A stretch of DNA of 64,000 bases from Vibrio lentus. GTDB taxonomy: Bacteria > Pseudomonadota > Gammaproteobacteria > Enterobacterales > Vibrionaceae. Below, piece by piece: positions 1 through 8,918 of this stretch. Numbering within the stretch: the first letter of the stretch is position 1; each line of letters opens with the position of its first letter. Under the pieces are notes generated by a model, which was not told where the DNA came from, searched no databases, and worked only from the letters and a program-made list of their open reading frames with translations. The position numbers and the translations under genes are program-made. The stretch spans positions 992,001-1,056,000 of the forward strand of contig NZ_JAUFQE010000002.1 in assembly GCF_030409755.1 (NCBI RefSeq), given 5' to 3'.

Positions 1-249
1 AAACCTTGGCGAGACTCTAGCAACGAAGAAAGACTAGATAGGTTTAATGGTTTATTGCTTCTTGCCAACTTAGATAAAGCGTTCGACCTTGGTTTCATCT
101 CCTTTGATGATTATGGAAAAGTAATGATTTCAAGCTACTTGGAATCACCTGATGTGATCGGTTTGAAGGAAGATATGGCATTTAGCATCATGCCGGCTCA
201 CAGACCATACCTTCGTTACCATCGAGGCGAGTTATTTAAGGGCCGATAA
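1..249 (+). CDS. HNH endonuclease, C-terminal part (5' end outside window)
   Basis: The reading frame is open from base 1 to the stop at 247-249, so this is the end of a gene that begins upstream. The 82 visible residues include NGLLLLANLDKAFDLGFISF and an ending with RPYLRYHR, which resemble the second half of the HNH_2 nuclease domain, where an asparagine, a D/H and a phenylalanine follow the missing first histidine. That family contains metal-dependent DNA nucleases of restriction or mobile-element type. The first half of the catalytic core is outside the window, so activity cannot be judged. An internal TTG at 55 is not a likely start, because the similarity continues upstream of it. Confidence 0.6.
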   Translation, partial: KPWRDSSNEERLDRFNGLLLLANLDKAFDLGFISFDDYGKVMISSYLESPDVIGLKEDMAFSIMPAHRPYLRYHRGELFKGR

Positions 250-695
250 TTCATTGCCTTAGGTTTACCATTGGCTTAGAAGACCAAGTATGGCCTTAGT
301 TCCTCAATGTTTTCTAAGATGATCTGTTGCCCCTTTGGGTTTGAATCTAACACATTGATATCGATATTATATACGCTGATAAAAGCTGCATAGGGTGAAG
401 TTATTATAGTGGAGCTTTTAGTACGAGTTATTTGATTCATTAGATATTATTAAAGTGCTGAATAATCTTAAAGGTTAGTTTCTAACTAGGTTTTATTACA
501 GATTTATGAACGGCTAGGTAATGAAGAATTCGAAGTAAATAAAAGTGCATATATTATCTGATGTATACAATGTAAATTATATGTATTTTATATGATTTGT
601 TTGGCGTTTATATTCTGATAAATATCGGTATTGAAATATCACACTCGAAGCGGGAGAGTGCAATAGAGTGTGATTGTCATGATTTTAATAGAGCA
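250..695. other. AT-rich intergenic stretch
   Basis: No convincing coding region is visible between the nuclease gene and the LysR gene. The stretch is AT-rich, and its only clear structure is the hairpin at 638-674 next to the 3' end of the LysR gene. Confidence 0.6.
638..674 (-). terminator. Hairpin downstream of the LysR gene
   Basis: ATCACACTC (638-646) pairs perfectly with GAGTGTGAT (666-674) around a 19-nt loop. On the minus strand, just past the LysR stop codon, it is followed by a short A/T stretch rather than a strong U-tract, so it may be a weak terminator or a 3'-end stabiliser. Confidence 0.4.
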
Positions 696-1589
696 TTATT
701 GGGCTAAGTCAGCAACAAATGTTTGTTTATAGCTGGAGCTCGTTTTTAGCTCGTCCTTAATCCATTGGTTAAACAAGCTAAAGTCAGAATGTATTTGCCA
801 GAAAAGGGATGCAATAACTCGTTTGCCAAAAAAATCGGGGTGGTCTGTAATCACCTTAAGTTTACTGTCTTCTACGTTCCCTTCGATGAGAAACCCCGGT
901 AAAAAAGCAATGCCTTTTTGAGCTTTGCACAGTTCGATAATGGTGGCTAAATCATCTAGTCGCCATAGGTTATATGAGGCGATGTTCGACAAATTCAGCA
1001 GCTCTTCACAACCATCCATTAATAGAACGCGCTGAGATGGCGTATGAGACTTCAAGGATACTAAGTCTTCGTGTGCTACCCACCAACAGTTGACGTGAAA
1101 AAGCTCTTCTATATTAAAGTCGTTATTTGTCTTGTGATAGGGGTTACCTAACGCTAGGTCTATCTTTCCTTCATTAACGTAATTACCTAAAACGAAACTT
1201 GGTTTAGTCACAACAAGTAGGTCGACATTAGGGAAAGCCTCTGAAAATGCCAACAATGCCTTTTTTACGTTTTTGTTGAAAACTAATGGATCGATACCCA
1301 CGCGGTAAACTATCTGGTCGGATAGATTCATTTGTTCTGCAATAGTGATTAACTCACGATATTTCGATACGACAGGTAAAGATAGTTGGAATAGGCGTTT
1401 TCCTTTCTCAGTTAACCAGACTTTAGAGTGTTCTCTATTAAATAAATTGAAACCCAAGTCAGACTCAAGGTTTTGCACAGCGGTACTAACCGTTGACTGA
1501 GACTTGCCAAGCTTACGTGCAGCAGAGCTAAATGAACCTTCTTCAACTACTGCTATGAACGAAACAATATTTTCGAAATGTAGTTTCAT
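696..1589 (-). CDS. LysR-family transcriptional regulator
   Basis: The product is about 297 residues, the usual LysR length. An N-terminal winged helix-turn-helix (roughly residues 5-65, with FSSAARKLGKSQSTVSTAVQ as the recognition region) precedes a substrate-binding-like effector domain. I chose the start at 1589 (MKLHFENIV) because it gives the family-typical N-terminus; a start at 1613 would add eight unlikely residues. The gene is divergent from the Flp pilin gene across about 420 bp, which fits a regulator of the tad locus or of itself. That link is inferred from position only. Confidence 0.8.
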   Translation of the reverse strand: MKLHFENIVSFIAVVEEGSFSSAARKLGKSQSTVSTAVQNLESDLGFNLFNREHSKVWLTEKGKRLFQLSLPVVSKYRELITIAEQMNLSDQIVYRVGIDPLVFNKNVKKALLAFSEAFPNVDLLVVTKPSFVLGNYVNEGKIDLALGNPYHKTNNDFNIEELFHVNCWWVAHEDLVSLKSHTPSQRVLLMDGCEELLNLSNIASYNLWRLDDLATIIELCKAQKGIAFLPGFLIEGNVEDSKLKVITDHPDFFGKRVIASLFWQIHSDFSLFNQWIKDELKTSSSYKQTFVADLAQ

Positions 1590-2008
1590 GATTCGACTAA
1601 CCTTTTGACACAAAGAAATTATATTTTTTATGGTTTGTTGATTCGAAGAACAATAGCGTGATGATAATTGTATTTCAACATGTTTTATAAGGAGTAATAA
1701 AGATCGATGAATTATCTATTAGGCTAGTTCCAAAGCTTATATAAATTTTTGATTAAGTTAAACATTGACCTATGTCTTATTTTTTCAAGTTTATAAATTT
1801 AAATATTCATTTTGTTTTTTAGCTGATTTTTAATGTAAGTGTTTGTCATTTATGGACTTTGTATTTTTGTTGGTATTTTTAAGGTGTTTGTTTTGATCAT
1901 TTTTTACACGACCTATAGATTGAATCGATAGGGGGTATTTTCCATAGATTGGTGGTGCTAATTATAATGGCGACGAATTTTCAACAGCCCTTATAGGAAG
2001 ACATAATA
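1590..2008. promoter_or_regulatory. Divergent regulatory region between LysR gene and flp
   Basis: This AT-rich spacer of about 420 bp holds no gene. It must carry the promoters for the LysR gene (leftward) and for flp (rightward). The flp ribosome-binding site (AGGAAG) is visible just before 2009. I cannot assign -35 and -10 boxes with confidence. Confidence 0.45.
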
Positions 2009-2215
2009 ATGATTACTAAGCTATACGTTAAAACAAGCATGTTTCTATCACAATTCAAGAACGATGAGCGCGGAGTAACTGCAATTGAATATGGTCTTAT
2101 TGCAGTAGCAATGGCTGTATTAGTAACTACTGCAGTAGGCGCAGATGGTTTCATTGGCAAACTTGAAGGTGCTTTTGAAGATGTAGCTACTGCTATCGAT
2201 ACTGCTAGCAGCTAA
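2009..2215 (+). CDS. flp: Flp-type IVb pilin (major pilin of the Tad system)
   Basis: This 68-residue prepilin has a short basic leader, then GVTAIEYGLIAVAMAVLV. That is the class IVb cleavage site (after the glycine) with glutamate at mature position 5 and the adjacent tyrosine of the Flp motif, leading into the hydrophobic assembly helix. The processed pilin would be about 46 residues and would polymerise into adhesive Flp pili at the cell surface. It is the first gene of the tad locus, with a good Shine-Dalgarno site. A hairpin follows at 2262-2289, before the assembly genes. The short Ala/Ser-rich end is normal for Flp. Confidence 0.95.
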   Translation: MITKLYVKTSMFLSQFKNDERGVTAIEYGLIAVAMAVLVTTAVGADGFIGKLEGAFEDVATAIDTASS

Positions 2216-2261
2216 CATCAAGCCTTATTGGCTAATGTAGAATATATCGAAAGATATTTGT

Positions 2262-2289
2262 GCCAGACCTATGTTTTCATTGGTCTGGC
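2262..2289 (+). other. Intercistronic hairpin between flp and tadV
   Basis: GCCAGACC pairs perfectly with GGTCTGGC around a 12-nt loop. No U-run follows. It could act as a partial terminator or a 3' stabiliser that keeps flp mRNA more abundant than the downstream tad message. Confidence 0.5.
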
Positions 2290-2360
2290 TCAGTTAATTG
2301 GGAATACCAATTAATATATGCTAACGCCAATCCATATAAATTTAGGCAATATTTCCAATT

Positions 2361-2813
2361 TTGAGTTTTGAAGTGTATTTACTGATTTTGGCAATCGTGT
2401 GTGTCTATGTATCGGTTACCGATTTTCTCTATCGCAAGATACAAAATTACGCATTGTTGATATTACTCTTTTTGCAATGTTTTCTGTCACCGTTAGACAT
2501 TCAGATTATGAGTTTTTTACTTGTGTTAGGGGGAGGGTTGCTTGTTTACGCCCTGATTTGGATTGGAGCCGGTGATATTAAATATGCCGCGGTTCTATCA
2601 CTAACCATACCTCTCAACGATTTACTTTGGGCGTTTGTTATGACGGCTTTTACTGGCGGATTTTTAGCCGTTATTTATCTCGTAAATAACAAGCTGATAA
2701 GTAAAAAGCTAATAAGAAAAGCGTCGAACGACCAACAAGGAATTCCATATGGTATAGCAATTAGCATTGGATTCTACTTGGTAATTTTAACTCAAAACAC
2801 GCCACATATATAA
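2361..2813 (+). CDS. tadV: Prepilin peptidase TadV/CpaA (A24 family)
   Basis: This polytopic membrane protein of about 150 residues has the two aspartates of the aspartyl prepilin peptidase family: VTDFLYRKIQN near residue 20 and GAGDIKY near residue 70. It lacks the methylase domain of PilD-type enzymes, as is normal for TadV. It would cleave the Flp prepilin and probably the TadE and TadF pseudopilins at the inner membrane. The start is uncertain: the open frame begins at a TTG with a weak ribosome-binding site, and a GTG at 2373 is an alternative. It lies between flp and cpaB in the usual tad order. Confidence 0.9.
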   Translation: MSFEVYLLILAIVCVYVSVTDFLYRKIQNYALLILLFLQCFLSPLDIQIMSFLLVLGGGLLVYALIWIGAGDIKYAAVLSLTIPLNDLLWAFVMTAFTGGFLAVIYLVNNKLISKKLIRKASNDQQGIPYGIAISIGFYLVILTQNTPHI

Positions 2814-2834
2814 ACCTCCAAGAATGAGAACATT

Positions 2835-3659
2835 ATGAGATCTCGACTGGTATTACTTGTTGCCATTGCTGCCTTAATAGTTGGCGCGCTAGGCGTTGTC
2901 GATTTGTTGAAGAGTGAACCTCAACCGACAACGACCGCTGAAGTGGTGGAAGAAACAAATGAAGAGCATGTTGCCGTTTGGATGACCACGGAACCTTATG
3001 AAAAAGGACGTGCGATCGATGCGCAAGGTGTCGTAAAACAACAACTCCCTCTTAGTGAAGCATTAACGCTTGGTGTCAGAGAAGACGCACAAATCAGCTT
3101 TTCGCCCTCTATTTTGCTCAATCGCAGCCTTAGCGCAGGTGAGGTTGTGCTACCTGAATATCAAGTGACGCCTGGCCAGCCCGGATACATCGACCTTTTG
3201 ATCTCGGAAGGCATGACGTTATACCCACTTAAAGTCAGTGACAAAAACCTAATCAACGATTACATCCGCCCTGGAACGTCCATCGATATCCTCACTGTGA
3301 GTTCTCCAAACGATAACTTAGCTGGAAATATCGATAAGCCGAAGCGCTTTAGAGGGGTGAAGGCGTCAATGTTTCTTAAAAACGTCAAAGTACTCAACAT
3401 TGGCAATGACGCAACTGGCGACAGTTCTATTACCGCTCGCGCTCCGAGTAAAGAGGATGGACTGACGACGGTGGTCATCGAAGTTAGCCCCGACGAGTTA
3501 CCAAAACTTGCGCTAGCACAACGAACAATGCACATCGAAATTTACCGAAGCCAAACCTACACGCAACCCGAGTTCGCGGAGGTGCGCAATATTATCGATA
3601 ATTATACAGGGATTGCTGAGTTACGTGGTAACGAGAACAACCCGAGAGAGGCTTTGTGA
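2835..3659 (+). CDS. cpaB: Flp pilus assembly protein CpaB/RcpC
   Basis: This 274-residue protein has an N-terminal membrane anchor or signal segment (residues 4-24) and an SAF-like region (around VAVWMTTEPYEKGRAI). A later segment (ISEGMTLYPLKVSDKN...RPGTSIDILTV) is typical of CpaB/RcpC. The family works in the periplasm next to the Tad secretin, possibly helping pilus passage through the outer membrane. The gene ends in a TGATG junction with cpaC, which suggests translational coupling. Confidence 0.9.
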   Translation: MRSRLVLLVAIAALIVGALGVVDLLKSEPQPTTTAEVVEETNEEHVAVWMTTEPYEKGRAIDAQGVVKQQLPLSEALTLGVREDAQISFSPSILLNRSLSAGEVVLPEYQVTPGQPGYIDLLISEGMTLYPLKVSDKNLINDYIRPGTSIDILTVSSPNDNLAGNIDKPKRFRGVKASMFLKNVKVLNIGNDATGDSSITARAPSKEDGLTTVVIEVSPDELPKLALAQRTMHIEIYRSQTYTQPEFAEVRNIIDNYTGIAELRGNENNPREAL

Positions 3660-5029
3660 TGATGATTCACCATCGAATCAAACAAGTACTGTTTGCTTCC
3701 ATTCTAGCGCCGCTGATTGGCTTACTTTCTATAACAAACGCTTTTGCCGCCGATCGCTCCATCACGCTCAACGATGGTCAGCACATCCAGTTAAAAAGTC
3801 CGATTGGCCAAGTGTTTATCAATAACCCTGACATCGTCGACTACAAAATAATCAACGACAACACGATAGTTGTGTTCGCCAATGCTATTGGGCAATCACG
3901 ACTGATCGTCTATGGCATTGATGGTGATGTTCTGCTTTCAGACCGCATTATTGTTGATTTGGATTTAACGGATATTAGACGACAACTCAAATTTCATTTC
4001 CCTGATGCCAAAGTCAAGATTCAGTCTGTGGGAGAGCAAGTCGCCGTGAGTGGTCTTGTTGATTCCGAAGCGACTCGTGACGACATCTATCGTTTGGTTG
4101 CCACTCTGCTTGGACGAGAAAAAACAGAGAAATGGGACAAAACGGTGAAACTGGAGTTTAAGTCCGACAACTCAAATTATGAAGAGCCCGAAAGCATGGT
4201 GTTTGCCCGTAATATGACGTGGGAAGGGATCATCGAACGCATTGAAGTGGCGACGACTCAGCAAGTGAACGTCAAAATATCAGTAGCGCAAGTAACTGAA
4301 TCATTTGGACAAACTGTTGGTGTTGATTGGAGCTCAGTGGGTTCAAGCGTTGGCGAATTTGTTTTCGACCAGTTCGACGCAGCAAACCTAAGTACGTTAA
4401 TTACTGCACTAGGCAACGACCAAATCGCAGAGGTTCTGGCTGAACCTAACTTAACCGTGTTATCCGGTGAGTCTGCAAGTTTCCTTGTAGGCGGCGAAGT
4501 GCCCGTTATCGTGTCGACGAACAGCAACGTGAACATCTCTTTCAAAGAGTTCGGCATCAAACTCGATCTCACTGCGAAAGTGCTTAGCCAAGACAGAATC
4601 CGTATGCAATTAGCCCCGGAAGTAAGCGAAGTTGAAGGTTATGTAGAAGCGGCCGGAATCAAAGTCCCGCAACTGGCTTCTCGACGTGCGATGACCACCG
4701 TAGAGTTAGCCGATGGCGATAGCTTCGTTCTTGGTGGCTTGATGAGCAGTGCTGATTTGGAAAAAATGCAAAAAATCCCTTTTGTGGGCGATATACCAGT
4801 TCTAGGTGCCGCATTCCGCAAAGCGACCACAGAAAGAAAACGAACTGAATTGATCATCGTTGCCACCGTGAATCTTGTTGAACCAATTAAACCGAAAGAC
4901 ATTCAACTGCCTTACATCAAGAAGACTTCCACATTGGCGCGTTGGCTAAACATTAAGTGGGATGGTAAGTCGGTGACATCTTCCGATGCAACGATTCGTC
5001 TGTTGTCGCAAGGAGGGTTTATCCAATGA
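3659..5029 (+). CDS. cpaC: Tad secretin CpaC/RcpA
   Basis: This outer-membrane secretin of about 456 residues forms the gated channel for the Flp pilus. A signal peptide ending near LSITNAFAA is followed by a pilus-formation N domain (RSITLNDGQHIQLKSPIGQVFINNP), a BON-like segment (VAVSGLVDSEATRDDI) and the C-terminal secretin domain (VGGEVPVIVSTNSNV through VLGGLMSSADLEKMQKIPFVGDIPVLG). The GTG at 3656 is also open, but the ATG at 3659 (overlapping the cpaB stop) or the ATG at 3662 is more likely. The stop overlaps the next gene by four bases. Confidence 0.93.
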   Translation: MMIHHRIKQVLFASILAPLIGLLSITNAFAADRSITLNDGQHIQLKSPIGQVFINNPDIVDYKIINDNTIVVFANAIGQSRLIVYGIDGDVLLSDRIIVDLDLTDIRRQLKFHFPDAKVKIQSVGEQVAVSGLVDSEATRDDIYRLVATLLGREKTEKWDKTVKLEFKSDNSNYEEPESMVFARNMTWEGIIERIEVATTQQVNVKISVAQVTESFGQTVGVDWSSVGSSVGEFVFDQFDAANLSTLITALGNDQIAEVLAEPNLTVLSGESASFLVGGEVPVIVSTNSNVNISFKEFGIKLDLTAKVLSQDRIRMQLAPEVSEVEGYVEAAGIKVPQLASRRAMTTVELADGDSFVLGGLMSSADLEKMQKIPFVGDIPVLGAAFRKATTERKRTELIIVATVNLVEPIKPKDIQLPYIKKTSTLARWLNIKWDGKSVTSSDATIRLLSQGGFIQ

Positions 5030-5505
5030 AGAAATTACTATTAATGGCGTTATTTACCACGTCACTTTTAGGCTGCGCCTCTGAGCAATATTTTGTTGGT
5101 CATGGTGCTGAAGCCTTGGTGTACAAAGAGCACCACAGCTTTGAGTTTGCGATGAAAAACCGCACTGAAACCACCAAGCAGATTACCGCTTTGATTCAAG
5201 ATATTGAATCAACGGACAAAGAAGCCACTTATGTCGTGGATTACAAATCAACCCGCAGCAAACAGATGTTGCAGGCGATTTTCGAACAATATCCGTCGCA
5301 TGTCATCGCGCCACAAAGAGTCTTGTATCGAAATGCTCAGTTGTTACCGAGCGACTTAAAGATTCAGGTGACCTTAATGCGTTTGAAGACTCAAGAATGC
5401 GCACCAGCACAGATTCACGTTCGGTTGAGGCAGCCAGACTGCTTTGCTGAATCGATGCGCTTGAAGCAAGTGGCTTACAAGTCTCGATTGGTAGGAGAGC
5501 AATAA
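5026..5505 (+). CDS. Tad-locus lipoprotein, RcpB/CpaD-like
   Basis: This 159-residue protein has a clear lipoprotein signal (hydrophobic stretch then LLGC, lipidated cysteine near residue 17). In tad loci this slot, between secretin and TadZ, is filled by RcpB or CpaD, outer-membrane-associated proteins needed for secretin stability or function. Sequence similarity to those families is weak by eye, so the assignment rests on position, size and lipobox. A strong AGGAGG site precedes it. The ATGA overlap with cpaC and the one-base overlap with tadZ indicate tight coupling. Confidence 0.75.
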   Translation: MKKLLLMALFTTSLLGCASEQYFVGHGAEALVYKEHHSFEFAMKNRTETTKQITALIQDIESTDKEATYVVDYKSTRSKQMLQAIFEQYPSHVIAPQRVLYRNAQLLPSDLKIQVTLMRLKTQECAPAQIHVRLRQPDCFAESMRLKQVAYKSRLVGEQ

Positions 5506-6746
5506 TGTTTGACCTGACTAAAGCATTAACAACAAAGGCCAAGCCAGTTCAGACCGGAACGACAGGTGTTGCCGGATGTACTTTGTTCTATCAATCTCAA
5601 GAGTGTTTAGACCTTGTTCAAGAAGTCTTTCGATTTGAAGGGTGGAATGATCCTGCATGCGTTAAAGCCAAAGCCGGCTTGACCAAGCTGACAGAACAAC
5701 AAAGTAGCCACATTGTGATTCTAGAGCTTAATGAATCGACTAATGTGGTTGAAGACGCTAAATCCTTTGCCAGCAAACTACCCACGCATAAAGGGGTGGT
5801 TGTGATTGGTAAAGAGGATGCGATTTCTACGCTTCGTTCTCTCAAAGACATGGGTTTTTACTACGTGTTCTGGCCAGTGAATAAGCAGGAATTTGCTGAC
5901 TTCTTGAACCACGTTGGTAAGAACCTGAAGACTTTCTCTGGTGTGAGCCAAAAACGTAAAGCGAAGCGAGTTGCGATTGTCGGTTCAAAAGGCGGCGTGG
6001 GTGCATCGTTTCTATCAACCGAGTTGAGCTCACTATTATCGACACAAGGTTCGGACACGATTCTCGTCGATCATCAATATGCGGATACCAACCTTGATGT
6101 CTTGCTCGGCCTAAAAGACTTTAAGCCGAGAACCATTGACGAGTTCACCGCACCATTGCATGAAATGGATGAAGAAGGGGCGTTGAGTTACTTAATCAAT
6201 GCTCGCAAGAACTTACGTCTGTTGGCGATTGATGGCGACATGAGTCAAACCGATGTTCTTAATTACAACCAAACCTTGTGTGACCTGTTAGCGCGCAACA
6301 CCAATTTCATTATTGAAGACTTTTCGGGTGGCGTGGATTTCAAAGTTGAACCTCAACTCTTGGTAGAAAACTTTGATGTGGTTGTGTTGGTGTTGGATGC
6401 GTCAGTGTCTTCAGTAAGAAGTGCAAAACGACTGTATGAAAAAGTCTCCAACTTACAGCTTTCGCTATCGTCGCGTACTCGTGTGATTACCGTGGTGAAC
6501 TACCATCGTCCGGAAAATGCCTACGTCTTACAAAAGCCCAACCTGATTAAGTATTTAGGCGCCAATGTTGACCTCGAAGTCGATTATTGCAAAGCGTTAG
6601 CGCACATCATTATCGATGGTAAACGCGGCCATAAGCATGACCGTCACATAAGCCGTTCTATGGAGCAACTAGTGAAGCTGATCAATGGTCAGCCGATGGA
6701 CCAGAAGGGCATGAACTCTTGGTTGAAAAAGGTGCGTGTTAAATGA
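5505..6746 (+). CDS. tadZ: Tad localisation protein TadZ/CpaE (MinD/ParA-like)
   Basis: This 413-residue protein has an N-terminal receiver-like region (residues 1-145) and a C-terminal MinD/ParA-type ATPase domain. The nucleotide loop reads GSKGGVGAS: the first signature lysine is kept, but the usual second lysine is alanine. Such atypical loops are known in TadZ. The family marks the polar or mid-cell site where the pilus machine assembles. The next gene, tadA, overlaps by four bases (ATGA). Confidence 0.9.
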   Translation: MFDLTKALTTKAKPVQTGTTGVAGCTLFYQSQECLDLVQEVFRFEGWNDPACVKAKAGLTKLTEQQSSHIVILELNESTNVVEDAKSFASKLPTHKGVVVIGKEDAISTLRSLKDMGFYYVFWPVNKQEFADFLNHVGKNLKTFSGVSQKRKAKRVAIVGSKGGVGASFLSTELSSLLSTQGSDTILVDHQYADTNLDVLLGLKDFKPRTIDEFTAPLHEMDEEGALSYLINARKNLRLLAIDGDMSQTDVLNYNQTLCDLLARNTNFIIEDFSGGVDFKVEPQLLVENFDVVVLVLDASVSSVRSAKRLYEKVSNLQLSLSSRTRVITVVNYHRPENAYVLQKPNLIKYLGANVDLEVDYCKALAHIIIDGKRGHKHDRHISRSMEQLVKLINGQPMDQKGMNSWLKKVRVK

Positions 6747-8014
6747 GTTCTAACAAAGACTTATACCTCGCGTTTCGTGGGCAGATCTTTGAAGCCCTAG
6801 ATGCAGAAGCGGTTCAGAAAATGAGCCGTCGAGACCTTGAATCGCAAATACAAGCAGCGGTTGATTTGTTGGCGAATAGCTACCAAAGACCGATTACCTC
6901 GATGATGAAGTCAGGCTTGGTGAAAAGCCTGATTGATGAACTGTTTGGCTTGGGGCCTTTACAGCCCTTGGTCGAAGATCAGTCCATTTCCGACATTATG
7001 GTCAACGGACCCAACAACATCTTTTTCGAACGACACGGCAAGGTGAAAAAGTCCGAAGTCTCGTTTGTGAATGAAGAACAGTTGTTAGCCATTGCTAAGC
7101 GTATTGCCTCACGTGTCGGAAGACGTGTCGATGAACTTTCGCCGACGGTCGACGCCAGGTTAGAAGACGGCAGCCGTGTGAACATCGTGATTCCTCCCAT
7201 TTCGTTGGATGGTACTTCGATCTCTATTCGTAAGTTCAGAGAGCAGAATATCGGCTTTGAAGATTTGATTGGCTTCGGGTCTATGTCTCCAGACATGGCG
7301 CGAGTGCTGATGATCGCTTCGCGCTGCCGCATCAATGTGTTGATTTCTGGCGGTACAGGTTCAGGTAAAACGACATTGCTTAACGCGTTATCTCAATACA
7401 TTGCCGAAGATGAACGTATTGTCACCATTGAAGATGCGGCTGAACTGCGCCTGCAACAACCCAATTTAGTTCGACTCGAAACACGTACCTCGAGTGTTGA
7501 ACAAACTGGAGCAGTGACTCAGCGTGAGTTAGTGATCAATGCGCTTCGTATGCGTCCAGACCGCATTATTCTCGGTGAGTGTCGTGGCTCCGAAGCGTTT
7601 GAAATGCTGCAAGCGATGAACACCGGACACGATGGGTCTATGTCTACATTGCACGCCAACACGCCGCGTGATGCGATTGCTCGTGTTGAATCGATGGTGA
7701 TGATGGCGAACCTAAATCAGCCTCTTGACGCGATCAGAAGAACGATCGTGAGTGCCGTGCAAATGATTGTTCAGGTTAACAGGTTGCGGGATGGGTCTCG
7801 TAAGATCACAAGCATTTCGGAAATCGTCGGCCTAGAAGGCGACAGCGTGGTGATGGAAGAGATTTATCGTTTTCGTTATGACGACGCGCATTATGGAGAA
7901 ACCGTTAAAGGTGAGTTTGTTACCGACGGCATTATGCAGCGATCTGAGCTTGTGAAAAAAGCGCAATTCTTCGGGCTCTACGAAGAGCTGAAAGCATCGT
8001 TTAAGGGGGCCTAG
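6743..8014 (+). CDS. tadA: Pilus assembly ATPase TadA/CpaF (GspE superfamily)
   Basis: This 423-residue hexameric secretion ATPase powers Flp pilus extension, and probably retraction. The Walker A loop is ISGGTGSGKTTLLNAL, and the Asp box region is TIEDAAELRLQQPNLVRLETR. The Walker B region is RPDRIILGECRGSEAFEMLQAMNTG and the His box is STLHANTPRDA. All catalytic elements are intact. It would dock on the cytoplasmic side of the TadB/TadC platform encoded next. Confidence 0.96.
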   Translation: MSSNKDLYLAFRGQIFEALDAEAVQKMSRRDLESQIQAAVDLLANSYQRPITSMMKSGLVKSLIDELFGLGPLQPLVEDQSISDIMVNGPNNIFFERHGKVKKSEVSFVNEEQLLAIAKRIASRVGRRVDELSPTVDARLEDGSRVNIVIPPISLDGTSISIRKFREQNIGFEDLIGFGSMSPDMARVLMIASRCRINVLISGGTGSGKTTLLNALSQYIAEDERIVTIEDAAELRLQQPNLVRLETRTSSVEQTGAVTQRELVINALRMRPDRIILGECRGSEAFEMLQAMNTGHDGSMSTLHANTPRDAIARVESMVMMANLNQPLDAIRRTIVSAVQMIVQVNRLRDGSRKITSISEIVGLEGDSVVMEEIYRFRYDDAHYGETVKGEFVTDGIMQRSELVKKAQFFGLYEELKASFKGA

Positions 8015-8015
8015 C

Positions 8016-8918
8016 ATGCTTTGGCTTTCGTTAATCCTCTTTGCGTTTGTGCTGCTTTTGATCCGAGATTCAAAGGTAAAAAAGGTCAATCAGTTTTTCA
8101 ATATTGAAGAAGTAGAAGCTGAAAATTTCAATGCCATTAACGTCAAGTCATTGGTACGTAAGCAAAACTGGCAAAAACTCAAAGAGTCGGTGTCACCCAC
8201 GTTGATGGTGTTAGGTCCACGCTCTTCTTTGTACATTGCGCTCTATATCACGGGCAGCATCATCGCATCTTGGTACATCGTTGTTGAGTTGTTATCAATC
8301 ACCAATACGTGGTTTGTACTGGGTTCATCTATGGTGTTTACCCTTTGCGGTTATCGATTCCTGGTCACAAGAAGACGTCGAGAATTTGAGAATACGTTCC
8401 CTGATGCGCTGAACATTCTGATGAGTGCGGTAACGGCAGGTGACAGCTTAATGCAAGCTATCGGTTATGTTGGCGATGTGATGCATAACCCGATTGGTCG
8501 TGAATTTAAGCTAATGGGTGACCGACTGAAATTGGGTGAGTCACCAGAAGTGGTGCTTAAACGATCGTGCAAAAACTATCCTTATCCGGAGTTTCTTTTC
8601 TTTACCGTGACGATCAGAGCGAATATCGCGCGAGGCGGCCAACTCAAGGGTGTGTTAGCACGGCTGATTAGAGTGCTGGTGGACTCTCGAACACTCGAGA
8701 AAAAGAAGATGGCGATGACTTCAGAAGCCCGAATCTCTGCCAAAATTGTTGCAGCGATCCCTTTGATTTTTATGCTCATTCTTAACTACGTCAATCCAGA
8801 TAATGTGGAGTTTGTTCTCTACGACCCTGAGGGAAGGCTGGTACTGTTTTACGTATTGGGTAGTGAGCTTTTCGGTTTATTCCTTGTTTGGTTATTAGTG
8901 AGAGGAGTACGCGCATGA
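8016..8918 (+). CDS. tadB: Flp pilus platform protein TadB
   Basis: This 300-residue inner-membrane protein has hydrophobic segments at the N-terminus, near residues 70-110 and at the C-terminus. Its central cytoplasmic GspF/T2SSF domain (FPDALNILMSAVTAGDSLMQAI) is typical of TadB. With TadC it forms the platform that couples TadA to pilin addition. A strong AAGGGGG ribosome-binding site lies one base after the tadA stop. The stop codon overlaps the tadC start by four bases. Confidence 0.92.
   Translation: MLWLSLILFAFVLLLIRDSKVKKVNQFFNIEEVEAENFNAINVKSLVRKQNWQKLKESVSPTLMVLGPRSSLYIALYITGSIIASWYIVVELLSITNTWFVLGSSMVFTLCGYRFLVTRRRREFENTFPDALNILMSAVTAGDSLMQAIGYVGDVMHNPIGREFKLMGDRLKLGESPEVVLKRSCKNYPYPEFLFFTVTIRANIARGGQLKGVLARLIRVLVDSRTLEKKKMAMTSEARISAKIVAAIPLIFMLILNYVNPDNVEFVLYDPEGRLVLFYVLGSELFGLFLVWLLVRGVRA

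Noticed and set aside
5968..6000. Loss of function in TadZ because the Walker A loop lacks the second lysine
   Set aside because: Atypical nucleotide loops are usual in TadZ proteins, so this is not evidence of decay.
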